Source: Synchiropus splendidus (lineage: Eukaryota; Chordata; Actinopteri; Syngnathiformes; Callionymidae). From it: 64,000 bases of DNA. Of the stretch, positions 37,101-48,013 are shown in pieces. The stretch spans positions 59,959,437 through 60,023,436 of the forward strand of contig NC_071334.1 in assembly GCF_027744825.2 (NCBI RefSeq). Reading direction: 5' to 3'. Made by a program: the position numbers and the translations under genes. Position 1 is the first letter of the stretch. Every line of letters starts with the position of its first letter. The notes under the pieces were generated by a model that was not told where the DNA came from, searched no databases, and saw nothing but the letters and a program-made list of their open reading frames with translations.

Positions 37101-38135
37101 ACAATGTGCACCTGGCTTTGATCCCAGACCTGGTTACTTTGAATCCGCTGAATAACTGACTCAGTGTGGTTGTGACCTCCTGCCAGTGGTTTGTCTTGCA
37201 TTTCTGAGAAGGCAAGCACAGAGCAGATCAAGTCCATGCTGCCCCATAATGTTGTCAGTTCTTGGACGACATTATGGAATCTTTCCTTTTGTTCTATACA
37301 TAGACTGCTGCCACTAATTTGCAAAACAAATTCAATGCCAGACTACAAAGTGTTGCAGCACCAAACCTCAATGAACCTTAACCGTCATAAATAAAGCAAG
37401 AGTGCAGAGAGAGCAAGGCACATTGAAAACCAACCTTTTAACTTGGCCCTGACTGCATTGGCATTCCGATTTGTTTCATTATTCAGCCGCTGCAGCTCGT
37501 CTTTCTGCTCTGGAGACAAACCATGAATGTGATGGGCGAGTGACACTTTTTCAGATGTAGAGTAACATTTATTCCACTTTAAATACACTGTCCAGGACCC
37601 AGAGACGTGCAGGTCGAATCAGAGCCGGCCCTTCTCATCCTGGTCATGGACTGTTTGTTCCTCTGCCCTCTGGCAGGAGGCTACGGTCCATCCAGACCAG
37701 AACCTCCCGTCACAGGAACAGCTTCTTCCCCTCGGCCGTCAGACTGTTGAATTCGTGAATAGCCTTTGTATATATAAAAGGCTGTTCATATTTTATTTTA
37801 TATTTTCTGTCAGCACATTATTCCAAAACACTTTCCGAGTTGGTGGGCTTCCCACTGACCATGGCAATAAATTCGATTCTGATTCTGTGTGCGTGCGTGC
37901 GTGCGAGCCTGCGTGTGTGTGTGTGTGTGTGTGTGCGTGTGTACAAAGGCAAGCTTACTTTTGTTCTGGCTGGTGGAAGACAGGATGACAGCGTGTCTTC
38001 TCTCCACTTCCTCTGACTGACTGGAGATCGTTTCGATGAGGCGCCGCACGTCCCCCACCTAAGCAAACACACCTTAGACTTCTGCATTTGACGACAGCTG
38101 GGTCGTTCACCTACCGATTTAAAATACTCCTCCAT
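34110..38135 (-). CDS. Syntaxin-family Qa-SNARE lacking a membrane anchor
   Basis: Syntaxins drive membrane fusion by SNARE-complex formation. Minus-strand coding exons are 38135-38115, 38058-37959, 37509-37435, 37203-37130, 37056-36948, 36339-36266, 35743-35606 and 34340-34110, giving 273 aa. Every junction is GT-AG. The internal exon lengths of 100, 75, 74, 109, 74 and 138 bases match the conserved syntaxin 1/2/3 pattern. The Habc region includes [17 protein letters not shown] and [11 protein letters not shown]. The SNARE motif begins [12 protein letters not shown] and includes [20 protein letters not shown] with the central-layer glutamine. After [11 protein letters not shown] the frame continues as a hydrophilic 40-residue tail ending in SQASDK, with no transmembrane segment, cysteine cluster or CAAX motif. 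The N-terminus is short (MEEYFKS), with an in-frame stop upstream. SNARE wording recalls STX2/STX3, but the orthologue is not assigned. Confidence 0.85.
37590..37887 (+). mobile_element. 3' end of a fish LINE in a syntaxin intron
   Basis: The plus strand encodes [20 protein letters not shown] followed by VRLLNS and a stop at 37756-37758. This is a C-terminal sequence I recall from fish non-LTR retrotransposons. A short 3' region ends in CAATAAATTC and two ATTCTG units. The fragment is antisense to the host gene and 5' truncated. Clade (L2, CR1 or Rex1 type) is uncertain. Confidence 0.75.
37886..37941. repeat. (GT)n/(GC)n microsatellite
   Basis: An imperfect TG/CG tract directly after the LINE tail and only 18 bases from the donor-side edge of the syntaxin exon at 37959. 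Confidence 0.95.
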
Positions 38136-38435
38136 GTTCGATCCCGCTCTACATCACCCACGCCATTGTGATAAGGATGTTGTAGACAAACAATCGTTCA
38201 AAAACACACCTGTCGCGATACTATTTCAAACGCACGTCCGTCTTCCGGTTACAATAAAAGCACAACAGGGGATGTTTGTGGTTCTGTTTGAGTTTTTGAC
38301 GACGCTGCGGAACCAGATTCCTCCTTAAAATGTTCAAAATATCACCGTTTTCCTTTGTTCCACCAAGCTAACATCCGTTGATACCTGCAGCTCGCGGACT
38401 GTGACAATCTCACCTGTCCGACAGACCAGCACTAC

Positions 38436-38447
38436 CGCGCATGCGCG
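38436..38447. promoter_or_regulatory. NRF1-like palindrome upstream of the syntaxin gene
   Basis: CGCGCATGCGCG is a perfect match to the palindromic NRF1 core. It lies about 300 bases upstream of the predicted syntaxin start in a CpG-rich, TATA-less stretch (about 38210-38480), as is usual for housekeeping-type promoters. Being palindromic, it could serve either direction. Confidence 0.55.
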
Positions 38448-38874
38448 TAACGGTTGGCACAGAGGCTCCACCGCGACTTCCGCTTCTTTCTTTGTTTGCT
38501 CAAAAACAAACGCATACAATGTTTTCAAAATATCGTTAGCTGCGGCTTTACTTTTATTAGAGCTGGTTCCTCTCGTTGTTCCAACTGACCACACCTAGAA
38601 ACAGGTGATGAATGTTCAATGAAAAGTTAGAATCGACCCCCATTTGAGTGTTTAGTGAGGGTTTAAAATGCTTCTTTTGTTTCATTACAGCAAAGTTATT
38701 TCAATGAAGACGTCAAGTAAAATACAACTTGTAGTGCATGACTAATCAATTGAATACAGTAAGAAGAGAAGATTTGAAATCCATTTTTTTTATTGGTGAA
38801 CTGTGCTTCATAAATGAAATCCAAAAGTAAAGGTCAACCACATCCACAAACCAGTTAGGCTCAGGTGCATTATT

Positions 38875-39050
38875 CAAAAGTGTAAAACAAATACAGCAAT
38901 ACAGTGAAATAAATAAAATAAACCTGTCTTAAAAAATGTAAAACAAATACAGCAATACAGTTAAATAAATAAAACAACGCTGTCTTCAAAAAAGTAATAC
39001 AAATACAGCGATTCAGTTAAATACATAAAATTCTGAAATAAAATAAGGTT
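38875..39050. repeat. Tandem repeat, three copies of about 57 bp
   Basis: The core ACAAATACAGCAATACAGT followed by AAATAAATAAAA recurs three times, the last copy diverged (ATACAGCGATTCAG). Copies begin near 38880, 38937 and 38993. Confidence 0.85.
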
Positions 39051-39118
39051 GCCTCAAATAGGCACTTAAGCTCAATATAGCAATAAAGAAATGAATATGC
39101 CTCTAAATGAGGCAAAAT

Positions 39119-39213
39119 GAAGAACCGTTGATACTCAATTAATTGTGTTACATTTTTAACGTGTTAAATTGCTGCGTAATTAATCGAATTAACGCGTTAA
39201 AATGACAGCACTA
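39119..39213 (-). mobile_element. hAT-like transposon end
   Basis: ATTAATCGAATTAACGCGTT followed by AAAATGACAGCACTA resembles the end of a common fish repeat whose terminal sequence reads like TAGTGCTGTCA on the other strand. Only one end is visible and no transposase is present. Confidence 0.45.

Positions 39214-39304
<91 letters not shown>
39214..39304. repeat. (ATCT)n then (TA)n microsatellite
   Basis: About eight ATCT units lead into about 29 TA units, starting directly at the end of the hAT-like sequence. Confidence 0.97.
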
Positions 39305-39310
<6 letters not shown>

Positions 39311-41194
39311 TAAAATAGATGTAAAACTTCCAGTAGCAGCATAACCTGCTACTAAAACTAATAATGCTGAATGTCCCCACTGTGGGACTTAATAAAGTCG
39401 TTTCTACGAGTTATTCCCAATATCACCACTAGGTGTCGCTTTAATATAGCTCAACTCCTATTGGTTTCACTTGGTTCGCAGCATCAGATCAGGATCCATC
39501 AAATGCCTCATGACTCTTATCAATGCAGGCAATTGACTGTATGGGAATTACAGACATTCAGTTAAAAAAAACAAGATAACATGATTCTAAATGAGGCATG
39601 CAGTCTTGAAAAAAGGCAATTAAGAAGGAAAAATATCACAAATTGATGTGTGCTACATGTGTTCATGTGCAATGATATGTATGGAGTCATAAATAGCCAA
39701 AGCCAAAGTCAGCTGCAGAGTGAGATTATGATTTATATCATCAGCGCTCACATTTGGAAACTTACAATTGACTGATGATCCAAAACATCTGGCACACTCA
39801 ATTGAGCTCATGGTCCTCAAATAACACTGAAGACGCTAGTCTTGCTGTATGGTCTTGAAGATAACCAGCCAGGATTTAAATGTGTAATTCTAAAGAATAA
39901 GAAAGCGTCGGTTCAGTTTTGCAAAATGAACTGCATGTTGACATTTGCATTACACAATCAAAATAACACAACTTACCCCACTCAATGAAGCATTCCTGTT
40001 TGAATAGACATTTGTGCTGAGGTCGGCCTGTTTCCTGTCCAGATGTGGACACTTGCTCCCACTGCCAGCAAGCAGGGGCCAGATTCTACCCAAAGCATTA
40101 TGCTTCAACGTTAACAGGGATAATCCGGGTTGTGGTACATTCTGTGTGACTGTCTACAGAGGTTGTGAGCAGAGGGAAAAAAGAAAGTTGCCATCTAGTT
40201 GGACAAAATTACATTCTGATGGCTTCACTCATGGGGGGAGAACAGAGGAACATGGTCGACTTTTCACCATATTTCCCGTGATAATAGACTTCAGACAGAC
40301 AAATGATCACATGACCTCCTTGGCAGAGATAATAACTCTATTGGCAGTATTTCATGGAGCAAGCAGCCTCAAACACAACACAACACTATGCTTTTAGATA
40401 TAGAATCTAATAATCCTGGGACAGAGTCTCCTATTGTTATACCCGCAGCACATGTCAGCATCCTTTCTATTCAACTCAAACTAAATTCAAATTTGGCGAA
40501 TCAATAATGCATGGGTGCAAACAGTCTCAGCTGTGCTCTGCTGTGATTTTGGACACAAGTTCATTCAGGAGCACGCTGGCACCTGGGCAGCAATTTAGTT
40601 GTATCACATTTGCTGGGTCACCGGTGAAGCACATGGACACCAGAGAGGGATTACAGACGGGTTTAGAGGCTGATGGCTTGTAAGACAGTGTTATAAAGTC
40701 ATCTAGAAAAGTTGTGTGAAGCCAGATACTGTTAGTTTCTCAGCGTAGGAGGGTACAGTATAAATGCGGAAAATAAATGGAACAAACTTAAGTCTTTGCT
40801 GAGACTATTCTTTAGTTTCTGGTTTGAAAAACAGTGACCTGTTTGCCACTAACAGTACACGGCTCCCATTTGACCTCAAATAGAGATATATACAGAGAAA
40901 GGAGCCCTTTGAGTAGAGTAGCAATAATTCAGTTTGTATATTGTAAGAGTTTGTCCGTACGGCACCAAAAATGAAAAAGCAGAGTGTGGCATTTGCCCAG
41001 CAACTTTCACAAACACGACCTTTGAAGTGGCTGTTCATCAACACTTATATACTGTTGCATGATACAGTCCAGGAGGACATATGGGACGCAACTATCCGTG
41101 ACTCCACATGACTTTTGCAATCACATGTCACCATATGTGAACCAGCTAATAAATCTGAGAGGCAGCTTAATGGGCTGTTCATTTTAAGGATTAA
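39305..41194. other. Intergenic sequence, nothing recognised
   Basis: The longest frame, 40014-40397 (127 codons), shows no motif or splice support. Confidence 0.5.
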
Positions 41195-41205
41195 AATTCC
41201 GATGT

Positions 41206-41898
41206 AAATGGTTCTCGCCCAGAATAAGGTGGTTTGCTCTCTCCAGGTCGGTGGAGAGTTCTTGCCCCAAGTGGTGGAGTTTAAGTATCTCGGGGTCTTG
41301 TTCTTGAGTGAGGGAAAAGGGGAGTGTGAGATTGATAGACGGGTTGGTGCAGCGGCAGCAGTGATGCGGTCGCTGTATCGGACCGTTGTGGTGAAGAGGG
41401 AGCTGAGTCACAAGATGAAGCTCTCGATTTACCGATCGATCTACGTTCCCACCCTCACCAATGGTCACGAGCTTTGGGTAATGACCGAAAGGATGAGATC
41501 GCGGATACAAGTGGCTGAGATGAGTTTCCTCGGCAGGGTGGCTGGGCGCACCCTTAGAGATAGGGTGAGGAGTTCGGTCATCCGGGAGGAGCTCGGGGTG
41601 GAGCCGCTGCTCCTCCACATCCAGAGGAACCAGCCGAGGTTTCTCGGGCATCTGATGCCCCCTGGACGCCTCCCTGGGGAGGTGTTCCGGGCATGTCCTA
41701 CCAGGAGGAGACCCTGGGGAAGACCCAGGACTCGCTGGAGAGATGATGTCTCCGGTCTGGCCTGGGAATGCCTCGGGATCCCCCGGGAGGAGCTGGAGGA
41801 GGTTTGTGCGGACCGGGAAGTTTGGGCTTCCCTGCTCCGAATACTGCCTCCGCGACCCGACCCCGGATAAGCGGCAGAAGAAGGTGACGTTGAAGGTG
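41206..41898 (+). mobile_element. Rex3-like LINE, 5'-truncated, C-terminal ORF intact
   Basis: It contains a 220-codon open frame at 41208-41870 with FKYLGVLF, ELWVMTERMRSRIQ, FLGRVAGRTLRDRVRSSV, GVEPLLLHIQRNQPRFLGHL and WGRPRTRWRDDVSGL. This is the C-terminal part of a reverse transcriptase ORF typical of fish Rex3/RTE-type elements. The reverse transcriptase core and any endonuclease are missing. It ends in CCGGATAAGCGGCAGAAG without an obvious GATG tail. The flanks AATTCCGATGT (41195-41205) and AATTCCAATGT (41899-41909) look like a target-site duplication with one change. Confidence 0.85.
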
Positions 41899-41909
41899 AA
41901 TTCCAATGT

Positions 41910-43080
41910 GGTGCTGGCATGATATTAAGATGCATGATCTGCATCGAGACAGTCAGGGACCATGGTCCATATCAGGTTTCCATGTTAGTTATTGGTTATT
42001 ACTCCATATTAGAGAGTCCGCTGAACGCCGGAATTTCACAGGAGTCCATTAAAGAAGTATTTTTATTTTCTGAAAATCCATCACTATCACCTGAAACATG
42101 TTACTTGGTAGTGGGATGATTGTGTTATGAACAAAAATCCCATATTTACTAGTGAATACCTAGGAGCCTTTTAAACATGTATGTATTACTGCCCTCGTGA
42201 GGTCAGTGTGCAACTGAACTCACACAGTGGTAAGTTGTTCAAGTGTGTTCTTGGACAGAGTGACTTTGCCAGAGTGGAATTTAAACTCTCACCTCACTAC
42301 GTGTGTTGATAATATATTTAGAGTGAAACCAATCAAAGACAACATGACTCATAAAGATTGACATTAAGGGTAACCATCACTTTGAAGAGCACTTTTCTGG
42401 GCACTTGAAATTAGAAGGTACGCAGCTAACTGAAGAAAGATTTGATCGTCAGTAACTCTGGTATCCACCTCCAATAAACGGATTAAAAGCACGGCCGACC
42501 TCAAAAGGTGCGCTGAACATCAGCCATAAGGAAAGCTATTAAAATTGTCGAAGACATATTAGCAAATGACCTTGCAGGATTTCACTTAGTATAAAGGGGA
42601 ATGCATACAAGGAGCTGAACTTTTTTGATTGGCCTTTAGAATGAGGAAGCCTCCTCTTGTGGGTCCTTCACAGAAGCACAACACTGTTCATTAACTTCTC
42701 TGTCACTCCTCTAATTGTGTGTTTTGTGGATTAAATTGCGAGCACAGCAGGGCACAAAACCACTGACACTCGGGAAAATTGAGGTTGAACCGTCACAAGG
42801 GGGAAACACATGCAGGAGTGTCTCAGATCAAATAGCAGTCGCTCTGGCTTTGCCCCCTTAAAAACAACACAGAAATTCATGAGATGCATTAGGGAAGGTG
42901 TTTCTTTTCACCAAAAAATGTGTTTCCAACTTGAACTTCACTGGACCACTCTTGTACAGCGAAGTCAAACTTTGGTCCACGAATAGTTCCGTTTTTGAAC
43001 GGAAGACGTGCAAATGATGTACAAATGAATCTTGCTTCAGTTGTAAGTCTTACGTTAGTTTGAGAACATCGTCAGCAAAT
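41910..43080. other. Intergenic sequence, nothing recognised
   Basis: No exon, RNA gene or named repeat was recognised between the two Rex3-like insertions. Confidence 0.5.
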
Positions 43081-43116
43081 AAAAAAAATAAAAATAAAAA
43101 TAAAAATAAAAATAAA
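43081..43116. repeat. (AAATA)n microsatellite
   Basis: An A-run followed by about five AAATA units. Confidence 0.95.
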
Positions 43117-43186
43117 GGAAGAACATGTCTGTTTCAAAAGAAGCTTGTCGTACTTGTCATGTACCATTTTATTTATTTTGTGAGTC

Positions 43187-43642
43187 TGGGGATAGAGTCT
43201 GGGTCATGACCGAGAGAGCAAGGTCCCAGATACAAGCAGCTGAAATGGGTTTTCTCCGAAGGGTGGCAGGCGTCTCCCTTAGAGATAGGGTGAGAAGTTC
43301 TGTCACTCGGGAGAGGCTCGGAGTAGAGCCGCTGCTTCTCCACATTGAGAGGAGTCAGCTGAGGTGGTTCGGGCATCTCATCAGGCCCCCCTCGATGCCT
43401 CCCTTTGGAGGTGTTCCAGACACGTCCAGCTGGGAGGAGACCGAGGGGTCGACCCAGGACCAGGTGGAGAGATTATATCTCTACACTGGCCTGGGAGCGT
43501 CTCGGGATCTCCCAGTCGGAGCTGGTGGATGTCGCCCGGGAGTAGGGTGTTTGGCGTGACCTCCTGAAGCTGCTGCCCCCGCGACCCGGCAACGGATAAG
43601 CGGGCAACGATGGATGGATGGATGGATGGATGGGGATAGAGT
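43187..43642 (+). mobile_element. Rex3-like LINE with GATG tail and target-site duplication
   Basis: The element body is 43199-43631 and is 5' truncated. It encodes RVWVMTERARSQIQ, FLRRVAGVSLRDRVRSSVTR and GVEPLLLHIERSQLRWFGHL before the frame breaks after the PPSMPPFGGV region, so the ORF is a pseudogene. The 3' end reads CGGATAAGCGGGCAACG followed by GATGG/ATGG units, the GATG-type tail I recall for Rex3. TGGGGATAGAGT occurs at 43187-43198 and again at 43631-43642, consistent with a 10-12 bp target-site duplication. Confidence 0.9.
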
Positions 43643-44946
43643 AAGCTGCAGTTCCATGCCGAACCCATTATTATGAACTGCACGTCAAATCTGAGTTAGC
43701 AAATGTGTGCTAGATGGCAATGGCACATCAAAGGAACACTGCTTTCCCTCTTCCGTGCTTCTTAAGAGATTTGAGTCATTGAAAACGTCCCAGGGGTTGT
43801 GTTTCTGTTGCTCATTTTGTCGACCTGCTGGCAAAATTACGCAAGTAGGTCCTCAAGTACAAGGCCAAAAACTGAGGCTGTGGAGAAAAAAAAGTGTGTT
43901 TAGCCTCAGACCTGTCGTTTTGCTGGAGGGTGATGCCGGATAACAGCACTGCTGGCTGCAGGTCATGGAGCAGCTTCTCTTGGATGATAAGCTTGGCTCC
44001 CTCAGCAGCTTGTTAGTTTCATAACACTTGAGAAATGTTGGATCATTGTCTGCTCCGTACATTATCCACTGAGAGCGTGCAATTTATGCAGACGTGTCTT
44101 AACTGTCTGGGCTTTCTCTTTCTCTTTTGCTAATTATGGAACTGAGCATGGAATGGATGTCATAATTCTACAAACATAAAATTACGCTGTAAACATGAAG
44201 CAAAAACCATCAGGTAAAATGTCTCCTTTTCTTAAAGTATGAAAATAGCAATATAATCTCAGCAATGTAACAATTGAAAATGTTTAGTTTTTTTATTAAC
44301 ATAATAAAGGAATACACACTCAAAAATAAACTTTTACTTTGATTGAAATACATACAATTTCAGACATTTTAATAGGATCGACTGCCTCTCCCTTAGATGC
44401 AATAAATGCCAAAATTTGGATAATGAAATATCCAAATTAAATATATATTTTCATGGTTACTGTAGTTTGCCATCAAAGACAAACCTCATTGTCTCCAAGA
44501 ACCAACAATGACAGCAAAGAAACAGCAGCAACACGAAACGTGGTGCTAAAGCGAGGCAGGCTGCTGCTTTGAACATGCAATCAAAGGCAAACATGAAAGG
44601 AGTAATTTTGTGAGAGAATTAAATGACAGTTTGAATGTTCCGAAGGAGAAATCAGTAGCCGAGGGACGAGTTCAAATGTGTTTACATGCGATTCCCCCTG
44701 AACGTGACAGACAAAACATGGCACATCAAAATAAAGCACGTAGATCAGAAGGCAATTTTATCTGCCCACTCATGCATGTGTAGCTCCAACCAGATCAAAG
44801 TCTAGTCGAGGGCAGTTTTACCTTTTGTTTATTGAGATCTAATAAAAAAAAGTCAAGAAACAATCAAATTCACATATAATTAATTAATTGTGATTAATTA
44901 CATTTTAATATTTTATGCCATCATTTTTCATGTTTCTATTCGTGTT
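43643..44946. other. Intergenic sequence, nothing recognised
   Basis: No supported exon. A TAATTAATTAATTG-type A/T stretch lies near 44877-44910. Confidence 0.5.
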
Positions 44947-45666
44947 CAGTGGTACCTGTACCCGTTCCAGACGGCCGTTCGAGAAGCGAATTGTTTGAAA
45001 TCTGAATCGATTTTTCCCATTACAATGAATGGAAAAAGAACTAATGCGTTCCAAGCCTTAAAATAGTCTTTTGTAGGAGTGAATGTAGAGTGTCTGCTGC
45101 AGGTGCGCTGTTCCTCTATGTGTGTGGCCGCTGCATGTGGGAGGGGTTGCCGAGTGAGTGACGTCTCTCCAGAAGTGAAGAGGTGCCCGGTGCGTGTCCA
45201 GCTCTGAATGTGCGCTTCTGTGCAGTTTGGCTGTGACAAAGTCATAAACCAAGTAACACTCTGTCCCAGACTCGCCTCATCCCTGTCCCAGCTCCAGCCC
45301 ACAACAGGACATCAAACCCTGGAGTGAGCGCTCCAGCCTCGGAGGTGTGGAGAGCGAGCACCTCCCCTGTGACACTCTACCACGGTCCAGTGCAGAGACA
45401 GGAAAGGTTTTACACCTCAATCTGAAGAAAAAACAGTCAGTAAATATAGCTAACGGGACACATCTGCATACAGAGGCTGCATTATACACAATAACAAAGC
45501 GCATTGTGGGTCAGCTGATCAGTCCGCGCATGTTATGTTTTTTTCAAGCTTTTGCGGGGCGAGTTCTGGATTTTTGTTCGAAATCCGAAGCAAAAAAATC
45601 TTGAAATTTTTGTTCGAACTCCGATTTGTTCGAATTCCAGGATGTTCAAAAACCGATCTACCACTG
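44947..45666. mobile_element. Candidate non-autonomous DNA transposon, 720 bp
   Basis: The 5' end reads CAGTGGTACCTG. The 3' end on the opposite strand reads CAGTGGTAGATCGG, giving an 8-bp perfect terminal inverted repeat. Subterminal sequences on both sides are rich in TTCGAA-like words (GTTCGAGAAGCGAATTG, GTTCGAAATCCGAAGC). The phrase ATTACAATGAATGGAAAAAG followed by TGCGTTCC is a subterminal pattern I recall from such elements. No transposase domain is seen; internal frames are short. A clear target-site duplication was not found. Confidence 0.6.
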
Positions 45667-47978
45667 TATTTTTAAACTAAATTTTTCCATCTATCAGCAT
45701 AACCTCATTTGGTCTCTATCATCGTGGATATTTTGATTGTGACATCACATGTGGTGCACTGGGAATTGGTGACAAAAAAAAAATTGATTTATCAACATTA
45801 ACCTTTGAAAGTCGTAATAGTAACATAATAGTAAGTTTGCGTTCCACTGAACCATGACACAGCATATTCGGTTTTACCTTTTGACATCCTGGAGGTGACT
45901 TAACACACCACTAAATGGTGTTTGTTAAAAATCTACCCTGTCTGTGATTTACTTGATAATTTGAGCTTGATTTGTTTTTCCATGAGCCTGTTTTCCATGT
46001 GGTCTCCCTCCAACATGGTCACAAATGCAAATCCTGCTCGATGGATTTTGACCTGTAGCTTGGTCAGACCGGAGGCGGAATGTAGGGCCACAACAATGAA
46101 AGGAAGGACGGCATGCAGTAATGCAGTCCAGGAGAAAAAGAGTAATGATCTATCTGTGAAAATGCAAAGTCACACTGCTCTGAGCATATCCAAGTCAATG
46201 GCAGCTCACAATGGAGCTCCAGAGATACTTGTATCGTACGAGAGCTCTCTCTTCTTCCAGACACAGCCAGCGAGACCAGGGCTTTTGCACACAAGAACAC
46301 CTCCCCTCCTCTCTGTTCACTTCAAAATGATAGTGAATTACTGAAATCATTGAAGATGTGTATTATTACTGAAGCTAAAAAACTACAGATGGTAGCTCAC
46401 TACAGCCCCTGCCGTCACCAAAAAATATAGTTTGCAAGGTTTGAAAAATAATATCATTAAACAAATGTTAGCCTCGGGGACCAGCAGACGCCTGAGAGCT
46501 TAATATGGGGAGACAAATATTCCTCACAGTGCTAGTGATTAATATCACTGAAAGAATTAATAACTGGGGAGCAACTGCGGCAGTCTATCATCCTCAACAG
46601 CAACAGGGCTCAACAGGCCTGATGCCTAATGGCCAAGGAAGGAGGTTTAATCTGGAGCAGGACGTTTATAAATGTCGATTATTAGGCCATGAAAAGTTCA
46701 TTCTATTGACCGCATTCCAGGCCAATGCCTTCTCCTTATACACCTTCATTTTAAACTGCTTCCATTGTCACTCAGCCGTCCTCCATCACAAGCAGGTAAT
46801 AATGTCATCAGTCAGTTTTGTAAGGACTTTGTCCAGCTCTGACTAAAGGGTGCTGGCTCATTCCCAAGCTAAACTTGCCGTGTCAACTCTCTGGATACAC
46901 CACCGACTCAGTCCTTGGATGCAGTCTGAGGGTGCCAGATGGATTGATAGCTACTCTTCAACAGCAAAGTGCATTTTCTCCATGAAAGCAATTTTGTATT
47001 GCAATTCTTTGGTCACGTTCCAAATGAAATGAACTTTGAGCATGTGTTTCAATCATCAAAATTCAAGGCACCATGAAAAAAAAGATTAAAACAGAGACAA
47101 AGCCAGGCCTGGTCATGACTAACCCAGCGGCCCCCATGCGCTGCAAGCTTTATTTACACTCCTGTATTTTAACCTTCAACTGAAGTGTTTTAACTTTTTT
47201 CATTCACACAATTTTGAAAAATTTTAATCTTTGATCAATTAAATGGCCAATAAAAGGATGGTGCTTTGGACCATAAATCATTTCAATCCCATAGTGACAG
47301 ATATTGTTACAACACTGTCGTAGTATTTAGTCAAAAAAAATCTGCTATTAAATACCTCATTCTGATTAGGAATGGTGGCACTGGTTTCTTTTCTTGGCAC
47401 TTGTGTTTTGAGGCCAGTTACTGCTAAGTCATGCTGGGTACTGTGTAAAAGAGATTTAAATTAAATATTTAAGAGTGGAAAAAATATTGAGTTGAATAAA
47501 TTAAATATTTGTAGAGTCATTGTATTATGTAATAAAAAGAGAAATAATCCATACTTTGATAACACATGAAATAAGAATGACAAAATAATGAGTCATTTTA
47601 AGTCATTTTTAAAAATGTTTTTGTTTAGATCGGTTTAGATCCGTACAAGAGTTGTCACAAGGGCCGCATGAGGCCACACTGTGCACAGGTCTGCTGTAGC
47701 ATATTTGCTGTCATGAAGCTGTGTATGTTTGATGGGACAGATCTTAGAGGCGAACATCGAATGGGATGTTCCTGTCGCACCAGTCATCCCTGCAAGAGGC
47801 TGCTCAGAAGATTCCTAAGTGTCAGACGATTCCAAAGATAATTTCTGTTGTAGCCTGGGGTTGCACAGAAATGACTATTTTTGGCGGAGGAACGTGGATT
47901 CCGTTTCACACAATAATTGTGGAGTTCATGCTGCGACTGTTATCTAGTTTTGTGCCACATGTTAGGAATCACCGGACG
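45667..47978. other. Intergenic sequence, nothing recognised
   Basis: Frames at 45922-46344 and 46505-46846 (140 and 113 codons) have no family resemblance. A fragment near 47655-47690 (AAGGGCCGCATGAGGCC) may be another hAT-like end. Confidence 0.5.

Positions 47979-48008
<30 letters not shown>
47979..48008. repeat. (AC)n microsatellite
   Basis: About fourteen AC dinucleotides. Confidence 0.97.
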
Positions 48009-48013
<5 letters not shown>

